DNA from: Calliphora vicina
Lineage: Eukaryota > Arthropoda > Insecta > Diptera > Calliphoridae
Direction of reading: 5' to 3'
NCBI RefSeq assembly: GCF_958450345.1
Contig: NC_088781.1
Location: forward strand, 125,128,431 to 125,192,430
Length of the DNA: 64,000 nt
Part shown: in pieces, positions 48,545-59,407 of the stretch
How positions within the stretch are numbered: position 1 is the first letter of the stretch
Layout of the letters: every line of letters starts with the position of its first letter
Notes under the pieces: model-generated
Databases searched by the model: none
Seen by the model: the letters and a program-made list of their open reading frames with translations, nothing else
Told to the model about the DNA's origin: nothing
Program-made: the position numbers and the translations under genes

Positions 48545-49040
48545 ATATTCTATAGTTAACTTGACTAAAGGCAAGATTTTCTATAGAAAACTTGACCAGA
48601 TTTTCTATAGAAAACTTGACTAAAGGTAAGATTTGCTATAGAAAACATGATTAAAAGCAATATTTTCTATAGAAATCTTGACTAAAAGCTAAATTTTCTG
48701 TAGAAAACTTGACTTAAATCAAGATTTTCTATAAAAAACTTGACTAAAAACAAGATTTTCAATAGAAAACTTGAAAAGAAGCCAGATTTTCAAAAGAAAA
48801 CTTGACTAAAGGCAAGATTTTCTATAGAAATCTTAATTAAGGGCAATAAAAATCTTGCCTATAGAAAACTTGACTAAAAACAAGATTTTTTATAGAAAAC
48901 TTGACAAAAGGCAATATGTTCTAAAGAAAACCTGAACAAACGCAAGATTTTCTATAGAAAAATTTACTAAAGGCAAGATTTCCTACAGAAAACTTGATTT
49001 TATATAGAAAACTTGACAAAAAGGGGAAATTTTGACAAAA
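48545..49040 (-). repeat. Satellite array E, degraded inverse of array D
   Basis: Units read CTTGACTAAAGGCAAG then ATTTTCTATAGAAAA, the reverse complement of the array D unit, with many substitutions and indels. It grades into array F without a gap. Confidence 0.88.
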
Positions 49041-50930
49041 GGCAAGATTTTCTTATAGAAAAACTTGTTTAGCCACAAGATTTTCTTATAAAAAAACTTG
49101 TTTAGCGACAAGATTTTCTTATTGAAAAACTTTCTATAGAAAAACTTGTTCAGAAACAAGATTTTCTGATAGAAAAACTTGTTCAGAAACAAGATTTTCT
49201 GATAGAAAAACTTGTTCAGAAACAAGATTTTCTTATAGAAAAACTTGTTCAGAAACAAGATTTTCTTATAGAAAAACTTGTTCAGAAACAAGATTTTCTT
49301 ATAGAAAAACTTGTTCAGAAACAAGATTTTCTTATAGAAAAACTTGTTCAGAAACAAGATTTTCTTATAGAAAAACTTGTTCAGAAACAAGATTTTCTTA
49401 TAGAAAAACTTGTTCAGAAACAAGATTTTCTTATAGAAAAACTTGTTCAGAAACAAGATTTTCTTATAGAAAAACTTGTTCAGAAACAAGATTTTCTTAT
49501 AGAAAAACTTGTTCAGAAACAAGATTTTCTGATAGAAAAACTTGTTCAGCGACAAGATTTTCTGATAGAAAAACTTGTTCAGCGACAAGATTTTCTGATA
49601 GAAAAACTTGTTCAGCGACAAGATTTTCTGATAGAAAAACTTGTTCAGAAACAAGATTTTCTATAGAAAAACTTGTTCAGAAACAAGATTTTCTATAGAA
49701 AAACTTGTTCAGAAACAAGATTTTCTATAGAAAAACTTGTTCAGAAACAAGATTTTCTATAGAAAAACTTGTTCAGAAACAAGATTTTCTATAGAAAAAC
49801 TTGTTCAGAAACAAGATTTTCTATAGAAAAACTTGTTCAGAAACAAGATTTTCTATAGAAAAACTTGTTCAGAAACAAGATTTTCTATAGAAAAACTTGT
49901 TCAGAAACAAGATTTTCTATAGAAAAACTTGTTCAGAAACAAGATTTTCTATAGAAAAACTTGTTCAGAAACAAGATTTTCTTATAGAAAAACTTGTTCA
50001 GCGACAAGATTTTCTTATAGAAAAACTTGTTCAGCGACAAGATTTTCTTATAGAAAAACTTGTTCAGCGACAAGATTTTCTTATAGAAAAACTTGTTCAG
50101 CGACAAGATTTTCTTATAGAAAAACTTGTTCAGCGACAAGATTTTCTTATAGAAAAACTTGTTCAGCGACAAGATTTTCTTATAGAAAAACTTGTTCAGC
50201 GACAAGATTTTCTTATAGAAAAACTTGTTCAGCGACAAGATTTTCTTATAGAAAAACTTGTTCAGCGACAAGATTTTCTTATAGAAAAACTTGTTCAGCG
50301 ACAAGATTTTCTTATAGAAAAACTTGTTCACACACAAGATTTTCTTATAGAAAATCTTATTCAGACACAAGATTTTCTTATAGAAAAACTTGTTCAGACA
50401 CAAGATTTTCTTATTGAAAAACTTGTTCACACACAAGATTTTCTTATAGAAAAACTTGTTCACACACAAGATTTTCTTATAGAAAAACTTGTTCACACAC
50501 AAGATTTTCTTATAGAAAAACTTGTTCAGACACAAGATTTTCTTATAGAAAAACTTGTTCAGACACAAGATTTTCTTATAGAAAAACTTGTTCAGAAACA
50601 AGATTTTCTTATAGAAAAACTTGTTCAGCGACAAGATTTTCTTATAGAAAAACTTGTTCAGCGACAAGATTTTCTTATAGAAAAACTTGTTCAGCGACAA
50701 GATTTTCTTATAGAAAAACTTGTTCAGCGACAAGATTTTCTTATAGAAAAACTTGTTCAGCGACAAGATTTTCTTATAGAAAAACTTGTTCAGCGACAAG
50801 ATTTTCTTATAGAAAAACTTGTTCAGCGACAAGATTTTCTTATAGAAAAACTTGTTCAGCGACAAGATTTTCTTATAGAAAAACTTGTTCAGCGACAAGA
50901 TTTTCTTATAGAAAAACTTGTTCAGCGACT
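49040..50930 (+). repeat. Satellite array F, 32/33-bp unit (spacers TTCAGAAA, TTCAGCGA, TTCACACA)
   Basis: About 57 monomers with CAAG and CTTG arms and a modified core, TTTTCTTATAGAAAA, in most units; units from 49653 to 49970 keep the 14-bp core and are 32 bp. Spacers change in blocks: TTCAGAAA, then TTCAGCGA, then TTCACACA/TTCAGACA, then TTCAGCGA again. The 33-bp period keeps reading frames open on both strands (371, 321, 223 and 162 residues), with an 11-residue repeat QRQDFLIEKLV; these are not called as genes. Confidence 0.95.
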
Positions 50931-51178
50931 TGTTGTACCACGGGAGGCAAATCTACCTAACTGTCCAGAACTTCGGCCTATGGAAAGATATTCTTGTAAA
51001 AAAAATAATTAAAGAACAGAGGAAAGGTATCCCAGGACATGTCCGATTTTAGCTTAAGTGGACCACCTCGTCCAAAAAGGTAACGGAAACAACTATAAAA
51101 TCTTTGATGGTAGGATTTTCGGAAAAGGTGGATAAATTTATAATATTTGAATGTTTAATGAATTTGTACAATATTTGA
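50931..51178 (+). pseudogene. C-terminal transposase relic at the edge of array F
   Basis: Directly after the last repeat the frame reads ANLPNCPELRPMERY, then after a one-base shift in an A run KKIIKEQRKGIPGHVRF, a stop, and LKWTTSSKKVTETTIKSLMV then GFSEKVDKFI. This follows the C-terminal pattern of IS630-Tc1-mariner transposases: N-x-P-N-x-P-x-x-R-P-I-E, then K-W, A-x-K-V, L-M, and K-V-R-x-F. One shift and one stop break it. Nothing upstream of the motif survives, because the array begins there. Confidence 0.65.
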
Positions 51179-53244
51179 ATAAATTTACCTATTTTTGGAA
51201 ATTTTTATATTGAACGTTTTAAGATTTATTTAACTTTAATTTAAGTATAAGTTTCTTCTGACTCTTTATTTAATGAACAGCCTTCTTTTATGAATCTTAT
51301 TAATTGCTAAATCGTTAAAAAATACTTAAAAAATTTTAATAAATTCTTAAATAGACTTTGACAGATATTTCCTATAGATCTTTTATTTCTTTTTTACCAC
51401 TAAAGTTGCTTTAATGCTTCGCATAGAACAAATATATGGCCCCCTTCCATTAAAAAAGGGCACCACAATTTCCTTTATTTAGATAACAATTTCCTGCTGA
51501 GATTGTGCAAGTGTGTGGCCACATTACGAGTGAATCCATCAAACATTAAGTACACACATCTTAATCAGTTGGAATAAATAAGTTCGCTTTTAACGCCAAA
51601 GTATGATGTATTATGGAGTTGATGGCATAATTTCATTTAAAATGTTGGCATCTTTTTAATGATTTGTGGAAAGAAAAATAAATATTTTTTTTGTTATTTG
51701 TTTTGTTTCTTGTGCTTTTTTTTATTAGTTGTTTGATTTATAAGCCATAAACTTGTATTAAAAAAAATGTTAAGAAAAGGATATGACAGTAATTTTTAAT
51801 GGAAACGAAAAAGAATGAGAGAATAAAAAAAATGCAATAAATTTTACAAACACGCAGATGTTGGGGATGTAGTTGTAAAGGGGATCCCTTTAAAATATAG
51901 TAATACCTTTTAAATTTTAAAGAAGAAATTGCAGGTTTAAATTCTAAGCATCATATATGAGAAGCCGCAGAACAAAAGGTACTTTTTTGAAAATTTAAAA
52001 ATTTTGGTAAATTGATTTTTTCTAGAAAATTTCAACCCACATATTATAAAAATACCAAAAAATCAATCTTTAAAAAAATTCGAAAAAGTACCTTTTGTTC
52101 TGCGGCTCCTCATATATAAAAATATCTGAAATATCAGGTTATAAATCTCGTAACGTTTGGTAAATAAACTCGTATGATTCATGACAGCTTTACTTTTATA
52201 ACCTTGATCACATGCCACTCTCATTTCGTCTGTTACTTGAAGATCGGTGGATTTGTTGAAATCGAAATTTCTTTATTTTAAATTCTGTTAATTTCAAGGT
52301 AATTCAAGGGACACCCACCCCATTTCTTATGAATTTTATTTGCTAATAAAAATTCTCTTTTCTTACAAACAGTTCAACAAGTTTAAATGAAATAATTACC
52401 ATAAAGTTTTTCACAAAGAATCTGCTCAAATATATAAACAATTCCCAAATGAATAGTTTAATGTTAAAATTCGAATAATTATATTAAATCGTAGAATTTA
52501 TTTTCCAAAACTAAACACATGTTTTTAATAGTTCACATTCTGCGAAAATTGCTAACAAAAAATTTCGCATTCTTGGAAAATTCTTGCCTCAAGAAAACAT
52601 CCAGTAAAGAACTTATGTCTACAGATTTCAGGGTGACGTGTACAGTAGAATCTTGTTTATAAAAGTGAACTGAAATTGTTTAATTTAAACTATTCCACAG
52701 ATTTTATTTGCTTTCATACTTAAAACTAGCTACTACACAACAATTTAAATGTCTACTATTCCAATTATCATCTAGGTCTAACAACAATTGTTATTCATTT
52801 ATACAAAACCGAATCACTAGTTGATTCTAATTGTCCAAAAATTCTAAAATTCATATAGAAATTGCTTATAAAACTTTTTAATAGCAATCAATTTTAAACT
52901 GCCTGTATAAGATCCCATCAACAATAACGAAAATGATAGTGAAACAAGTTTTAATTATTATAATAAAATTAATTAATTTCCTCTACTTGTTTATGCAATT
53001 GCCTTTTGCAGTTTTCAGTTTTTATTAAAACAACAATTTGTTGTACTGTTTTTTTTGTTGTTTAACATTTATATAAAGGCAAAAGTATAATAAAAGAATG
53101 TAAAAGTTTTTTATTTTTTTTTTAACGAATAAACAAAAAAGCAGGAAAAACTAAATAAAGTTTATTATTTCTTTGTGTGCTCATAGAAATTTATGCGTTT
53201 TTTTAATTGAAATGATTATCAGGGCAACGCAATTAAAAACAGAG
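51179..53244. other. Unique AT-rich island between arrays F and G
   Basis: Apart from the MITE at 51959-52109, nothing I can support. Confidence 0.45.
51959..52109. mobile_element. Palindromic MITE with 8-bp target duplication
   Basis: 151 bp. Left end GAGAAGCCGCAGAACAAAAG and GTACTTTTT; right end AAAAAGTAC and CTTTTGTTCTGCGGCTCC. TCATATAT flanks both sides (51951-51958 and 52110-52117). The arms cover most of the element. Eight-base duplication suggests hAT ancestry. Confidence 0.8.
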
Positions 53245-53850
53245 GTAAGATTTTCTATAGAAAACTTTAACAGTAGAAAGATTTTCTATGGAAAACATTA
53301 ACAGAGGTAAGATTTTTTTTATAGAATACCTTAGCAGAAGCAAGAGTTTTTAAAACATCAATAAAAAATCATAACAGAGGCAAAATTTTCTATCGAAAAC
53401 CTTAACAGTGGTAGGATTGGTTTATGAAACCTTAATAGAGGCAAGACTTTTTATGGAAAACCTTAGCTGAGACAAGATTTTCTATAGATAAATTTAACAG
53501 AAGCAAGATTTTTTATAGAAAACCTTAACAGAGGCAAGACTTTCTATAGAAAACCTTACCAGACGCAAGATTTTCTATTGAATACCTTAACAGAGGCAAG
53601 AGTTTCTATAGAAAACCTTAACAATGGCAAGATTTTCTATAGAAAACCTTAACAGTGGCAAGATTTTCTATAGAAAACCTTAACAGAGGCAAGCTTTTCA
53701 ATAGAAAACAGTGGCAAGAAACCTTACCAGAGGCAAGATTTTCTATTGGAAACCTTAACAGAGGCAAGATTTTCTATAGAAAACCTTAACCGAGGCAAGA
53801 TTTTCTATAGAAATCATTAACAAAGGCAAGAGTTTCTATAGAAAACCTTA
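53245..53850 (+). repeat. Satellite array G1, 31-bp unit (spacer with CCTTAACAGAGG)
   Basis: About 19 units of CAAG, core TTTTCTATAGAAAA, then CCTTAACAGAGG, moderately diverged. It passes gradually into G2 near 53850. Confidence 0.9.
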
Positions 53851-56800
53851 ATAGAAAACTTAGATAAAGGCAACATTTTATTTTTAAAACTTGTCTTAAG
53901 TAAGATTTTCTATAGAAAAGTTGACTAAAGGCAAGATTTTCTATAGAAAAGTTGACTAAAGGCAAGATTTTCTATAGAAAGCTTGACTAAAGGCAAGATT
54001 TTCTATAGAAAGCTTGACTAAAGGCAAGATTTTCTATAGAAAGCTTGACTAAATGCAAGATTTTCTATAGAAAACTTGACTAAAGGCAAGATTTTCTATA
54101 GAAAACTTGACTAAAGGCAAGATTTTCTATAGAAAACTTGACTAAAGGCAAGATTTTCTATAGAAAACTTGACTAAAGGCAAGATTTTCTATAGAAAACT
54201 TGACTAAAGGCAAGATTTTCTATAGAAAACTTGACTAAAGGCAAGATTTTCTATAGAAAACTTGACTAAAGGCAAGATTTTCTATAGAAAACTTGACTAA
54301 AGGCAAGATTTTCTATAGAAAACATGACTAAAGGCAAGATTTTCTATAGAAAACGTGGCTAAAGGCAAGATTTTCTATAGAAAACGTGACTAAAGGCAAG
54401 ATTTTATATAGAAAACGTGACTAAAGGCAAGATTTTGTATAGAAAACTTGACTAAAGGCAAGATTTTCTATAGAAAACTTGACTAAAGGCAAGATTTTCT
54501 ATAGAAAACTTGACTAAAGGCAAGATTTTCTATAGAAAACTTGACTAAAGGCAAGATTTTCTATAGAAAACTTGACTAAAGGCAAGATTTTCTATAGAAA
54601 ACTTGACTAAAGGCAAGATTTTCTATAGAAAACTTGACTAAAGGCAAGATTTTCTATAGAAACCTTGACTAAAGGCAAGATTTTCTATAGAAAACTTGAC
54701 TAAATGCAAGATTTTCTATGGAAAACGCGACTAAAGGCAAGATTTGCTATTGAAATCTTGACTGAAGGCAAGATTTTCTATTCAAAACTTATCTAAAGGC
54801 AATATTTTCTATAGAAAACTTAGCTACAGACATGATTTTCTATAGAAAACTTGACTAAGGGCAAGATTTTCTATTCATAACTGAACTAAAGGCAAGATTT
54901 TCTATAAAAAACTTGAGTAAAGGCAAAATTTTTATAGAAAACTTGAGTAAAGGCAAGATTTTCTATAGAAAACATGAATAAAGGCAAGATTTTCTATAGA
55001 TTTTCTATATAAAACTTGACTTAAGGCAAGATTTTCTATAGAAAACTTAACTAAAGGCAAGACTATCTATAGAAAACTTGATTAAAGGCAAGATTTTCTA
55101 TAGAAAATTTGACTACAGGCAAGATTTTGTATGAAAAACATGACTAAAAGCAAGATTTGCTATAGAAAACTTGACTAAAGGCAAGATTTTATATAGAAAA
55201 CTTGACTAAAGGCAAGATTTTGTATGGAAAACATGACTAAAGGCAAGATTTTGTATGGAAAACATGACTAAAAGCAAGATTTGCCATAGAAAACGTGACT
55301 AAAGGCAAGATTTGCTATAGAAAACTTGACTAAAGGTAAGATTTTATATAGAAAACTTGGCTAAATGCTAAATGCTTACCTTTTCTTGACTAAAGGTAAG
55401 ATTTTCTATAGAAAACTTGACTAAAGGCAAGATTTTCTATTCAAAACTGAACTAAAGGCAAGATTTTCTATATAAAATTTAGCTAAAGGCAATATTTTCT
55501 ATAGAAAACATGACAAAAGGCAATATTTTCTATAGAAAACTTGACTAAATGCAAGATTTTCTATAGAAAACTTGACTAAATGCTAGATTTTCTATAGAAA
55601 ACTTGACTAGAGGCAAGATTTTCTATAGAATAAAAGGAATATTTTCTATAGAAAATATTAGTAAAGCCAAGATTTCGATAGAATACTTGACTAAAGGCAA
55701 GATTTTCTATTCAAAACTGAACTAAAGGCAAGATTTTCTATAGAAAACTTGACTAAAGGCAAGATTTTCTATAGAAAACTTGACTAAAGGCAAGATTTTC
55801 TATAGAAAACTTGACTAAAGGCAAGATTTTCTATAGAAAACTTGACTAAAGGCAAGATTTTCTATAGAAAACTTGACTAAAGGCAAGATTTTCTATAGAA
55901 AACTTGACTAAAGGCAAGATTTTCTATAGAAAACTTGACTAAAGGCAAGATTTTCTATATAAAACTTAGCTAAAGGCAATAGTTTCTATAGAAAACATGA
56001 CTAAATGCAATATTTTCTATAGAAAACTTGACTAAATGCAAGACTTTCTATAGATAACTGGGCTAAAGACAATATTTTCTATAGAAAACTTGACTAAAGG
56101 CAAGATTTTCTGTAGAAAATTTGACTAAAGGCAAGATTTTCTATAGAAAACTTGACTAAAGGCAAGATTTTCTATAGAAAACTTGACTAAAGGCAAGATT
56201 TTGCCTTTAGTCAAGTTTTCTATAGAAAATCTTGCCTTTAGTCAAGTTTTCTATAGAAAATCTTGCCTTTAGTTAAGTTTCTTTAGAAAATCTTAAGTTT
56301 TGAATGAGAAATCTTGCCTTCAGTCAAGTTTTCAATAGCAAATCTTGCCTTTAGTCAAGATAGAAAATCTTGCCTTTTGTCAAGTTTTCTATAGAAAATC
56401 TTGCCTTTAGTCAAGTTTTCTATAGAAAATCTTGCCTTTTGTCAAGTTTTCTATAGGAAATCTTGACTTTAGCCAAGTTGTCTATAGAAAGTCTTGCCTT
56501 TAGTCAAGTTTTCTATAGAAAATCTTGCCTTTTGTCAAGTTGTCTAGTTTTCTATAGACAAACTTGACTAAAGGCAACATTTTCTATAGAAAACTTAGCT
56601 AAAGGCAAGATTTTCTATTTAAAACTGAATTAAAGGCAAGATTTTCTATAGAAAACTTGACTAAAGGCAAGATTTTCTAAAGAAAACTTAACTAAAGGCA
56701 AGATTTTCTATAAAAAACCTGAACACAGGCAAGATTTTTTATAGAAAACTTGACTAAAGGCAAGATTTTCTATAGAAAACTTGACTAAAGGCAAGATTTT

Positions 56801-57690
56801 CTATAGAAAACTTGACTAAAGGCAAGATATTCTATAGAAAACTTGACTAAAGGCAAGATTTTTTATAGAAAACTTGACTAAAGGCTAGATTTTATATAGA
56901 AAACTTGACTAAAGGCAAGATTTTCTATACAAAACTTAGCTAAAGGCAAGATTTTCTATAGAAAACTTGACTGTAAGCAATATTTAAGTAAAGACAAGAT
57001 TTTCTGTAGATAACTTGAAAAATGGCAAATTGTTTTATAGAAAACATGACTAACGGCAAGATTTTCTATAGAAAACGCGACTAAATTCAAAATTCTCTAT
57101 AGAAGACTTAAATAAAGGCAAGATTTTCTATGGAAAACGTGACTAAATGCAAGATTTGCTATAGAAAACTTGAATTAAGGCAAGATTTTATATAGAAAAC
57201 TTGACTAAAGTTACAATTTTATATAGAAAACATGACGAAAGGCAAGATTTTCTATAGAGAACTTGACTAAATGCAAGATTTTCTATAGAAAACTTGAATA
57301 GAGGCAAGATTTTCTATAGAGTAAAAGCAATATTTTCCATAGAAAACTTTAGTAAAGCCAAGATTTCTATAGAAAGCTTGACTAAAGGCAAGAATTTCTA
57401 CAGATAACTGGGCTAAAGACAAAATTTTCTATAGATAACTTGACTAAAGGCAAGATTTGTTATAGAAAATTTGACTAAAGGCCAGATTTTCTTTAGAAAA
57501 CTTTACTAAAGGCAAGAATTTTTATAGAATAATTGACTAAAAGCTAGATTTTCTTTAGAAAACTTGACTATAGGCAATACTAAACCAATATTTTTTATAG
57601 AGGCAACATTTTCTATATAAAACATGAGCAGAGGCAAGATTTTCTGTACAACACTTGAACAGAGGCAACACTTTCAGTAGAAATTCCTGG
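53851..57690 (+). repeat. Satellite array G2, 31-bp unit (spacer ACTAAAGG), with an internal inversion
   Basis: More than 110 units of CAAG, core TTTTCTATAGAAAA, CTTG, spacer ACTAAAGG; the same sequence as array D read on the other strand. Units at 53930-54700 and 55730-55950 are nearly homogeneous; the rest is diverged. From about 56200 to 56545 the orientation flips. Confidence 0.95.
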
Positions 57691-59407
57691 ATATCCGAAA
57701 GTTTATAGAGTAATTTGTAAACATTCGTTTGATTTGTTATAGAAATGTTAGAAACTGTTTACTAAACAAGATTTTTTGTCTAACATACTGAAAATTTTCT
57801 GTAGAAAATCTCTTGACATCCGTAGTATTATATTTTCGTTAGAAACTCTTGATATCCGCAAGTTTTTCCATAGGAACTCTTGAAAATATCAAGATTTGTT
57901 TATGATCCGCACGAAAACCTTGATATTCGCAAGATTTTCTTTAGGTACTCTTGATATCAGAAATACTTTCTGTTTCTAACTTTTGACAGCCGAAAGATTT
58001 TCTGTTGTAACTCCTAACATTCGCAAAAATTGTTACAGAAACTTTATGTCAAAGAGAAATACATATGAACTGGAAACTAGAAAAAGCTCAAAATAATCAC
58101 TCATACGAGTGTTGTTTTTGTTTTCACATAGGTTTTTTTACTAATACATTCTCATCACTTATGTTTTTGACAATTGAGTTAGGTCTTTGACAGCACAGTT
58201 TACGATCTATGTGTATTTATTTATGCTTTAGATACCCTCAAGATTTTCTATTGATCTCGTTAACATTATTTTTATTTGGACTGTCAGAGTTCGCTTAAAC
58301 TCTACAAACTACAGTTTTTTACTAATTAGTTTTGTTAAAGTTTTTGTTTTATTTTTTTCTTAAAATTTTGCTTAAATCTGTAATTATACGTTGAGATTTA
58401 TTTATATTTTTTCACTTGTCTGTACTCATTGCTTTTTTTTGTGAATAAATTTCAACCTTTTTTGAACACCTTCTTCTATTTAATACAAGCTAAAGAAAAA
58501 GTATGAACAAAAATCTAAAGAAAAACATACACAAAATAAAACTTAACAAAAGCACATCATGTGAACTTCAGTTACCTTGAAAAGTTAAAGTTAAGCGGAG
58601 AGCAGCTCTAGTAGTAGCAAACTTAACTACGAACATTTAAAACTACTACTTGGTCTGCCATGTTCTCTATTCATCTTGATTTTAGTACTTACTTGTACTA
58701 ATTACTATGTAAGAATAAAATCAACATAGAAACTATTTTGTGAAAAAAAAATACACAAAATAATTATGTAGTTTGGGTTCTTTCCAGTGAGAATAAATAT
58801 AAGAAAATAAACCCAGTGGGAAATTTTAAGTAAAGAAAGGTATCCAGAAAAACTAGAAAATTACTAGCTATTCCTGAATAACATGACTCTACATGCCGTA
58901 TGCATTACATTGAAGTAATCTAATAATGAATTACTTATTAACCAATTACACAAGAGCTATTATTATATCCTTACTTATAGCTACATACATATCAAAGTAA
59001 TGATTTATTCAAGTCCCTATTTGTAAGTCTATGTCTTCCTTAAATTTCTAACTGGGTTCATATTTACATTTCAAGCACTGATTTCAGCAACCATTAAAAA
59101 GTAATTGAAATTCTGTGTTCTGTTTAGATTTTTTTTGCTTCTCCATTCAGTCTTAAAGAAATTAAACAAATTAAATGAGTACAGCAGCAACAACAAGCAA
59201 ACTAAATTAAGAAATTAAAATTTTAGTTAAATTGCCTAGGAACTTTGCAAACAACTTTGCTGTTTTGCATATATTTTTATATCTTTCGTTGGGATCAGTG
59301 ATTCTCAAATTTCATCCTAGTTCTACAAAAATGGGCAAACAAACAATATTGTGCCGTTAAATTGTTTCCCTTTATCAGAAGAATGGAACAATTGATTTAA
59401 GTCTACA
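57691..59407. other. AT-rich island between arrays G and H
   Basis: The first 500 bp hold scattered degenerate satellite-like units (AGATTTTCT, GAAACTCTTGA). Besides the degraded MITE at 58.1 kb, no feature is supported. Confidence 0.45.
58062..58211. mobile_element. Degraded relative of the CATAGAG hAT-like MITE
   Basis: Shares CTCAAAATAATCACTCATAC, GAGTGTTGTTTTTGTTTTCA, TTTTTTTACTAATACATTCT and GAGTTAGGTCTTTGACAG with the reverse complement of 4462-4648. Ends are eroded (CATATGAAC and GATCTATG) and no target duplication remains. Confidence 0.75.

Noticed and set aside
48983..50898. Minus-strand open frames of 223 and 321 residues with NKFFYKKIL repeats
   Set aside because: They arise from the 33-bp period of array F and are open on both strands at once. 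No start context, introns or domain supports a gene.
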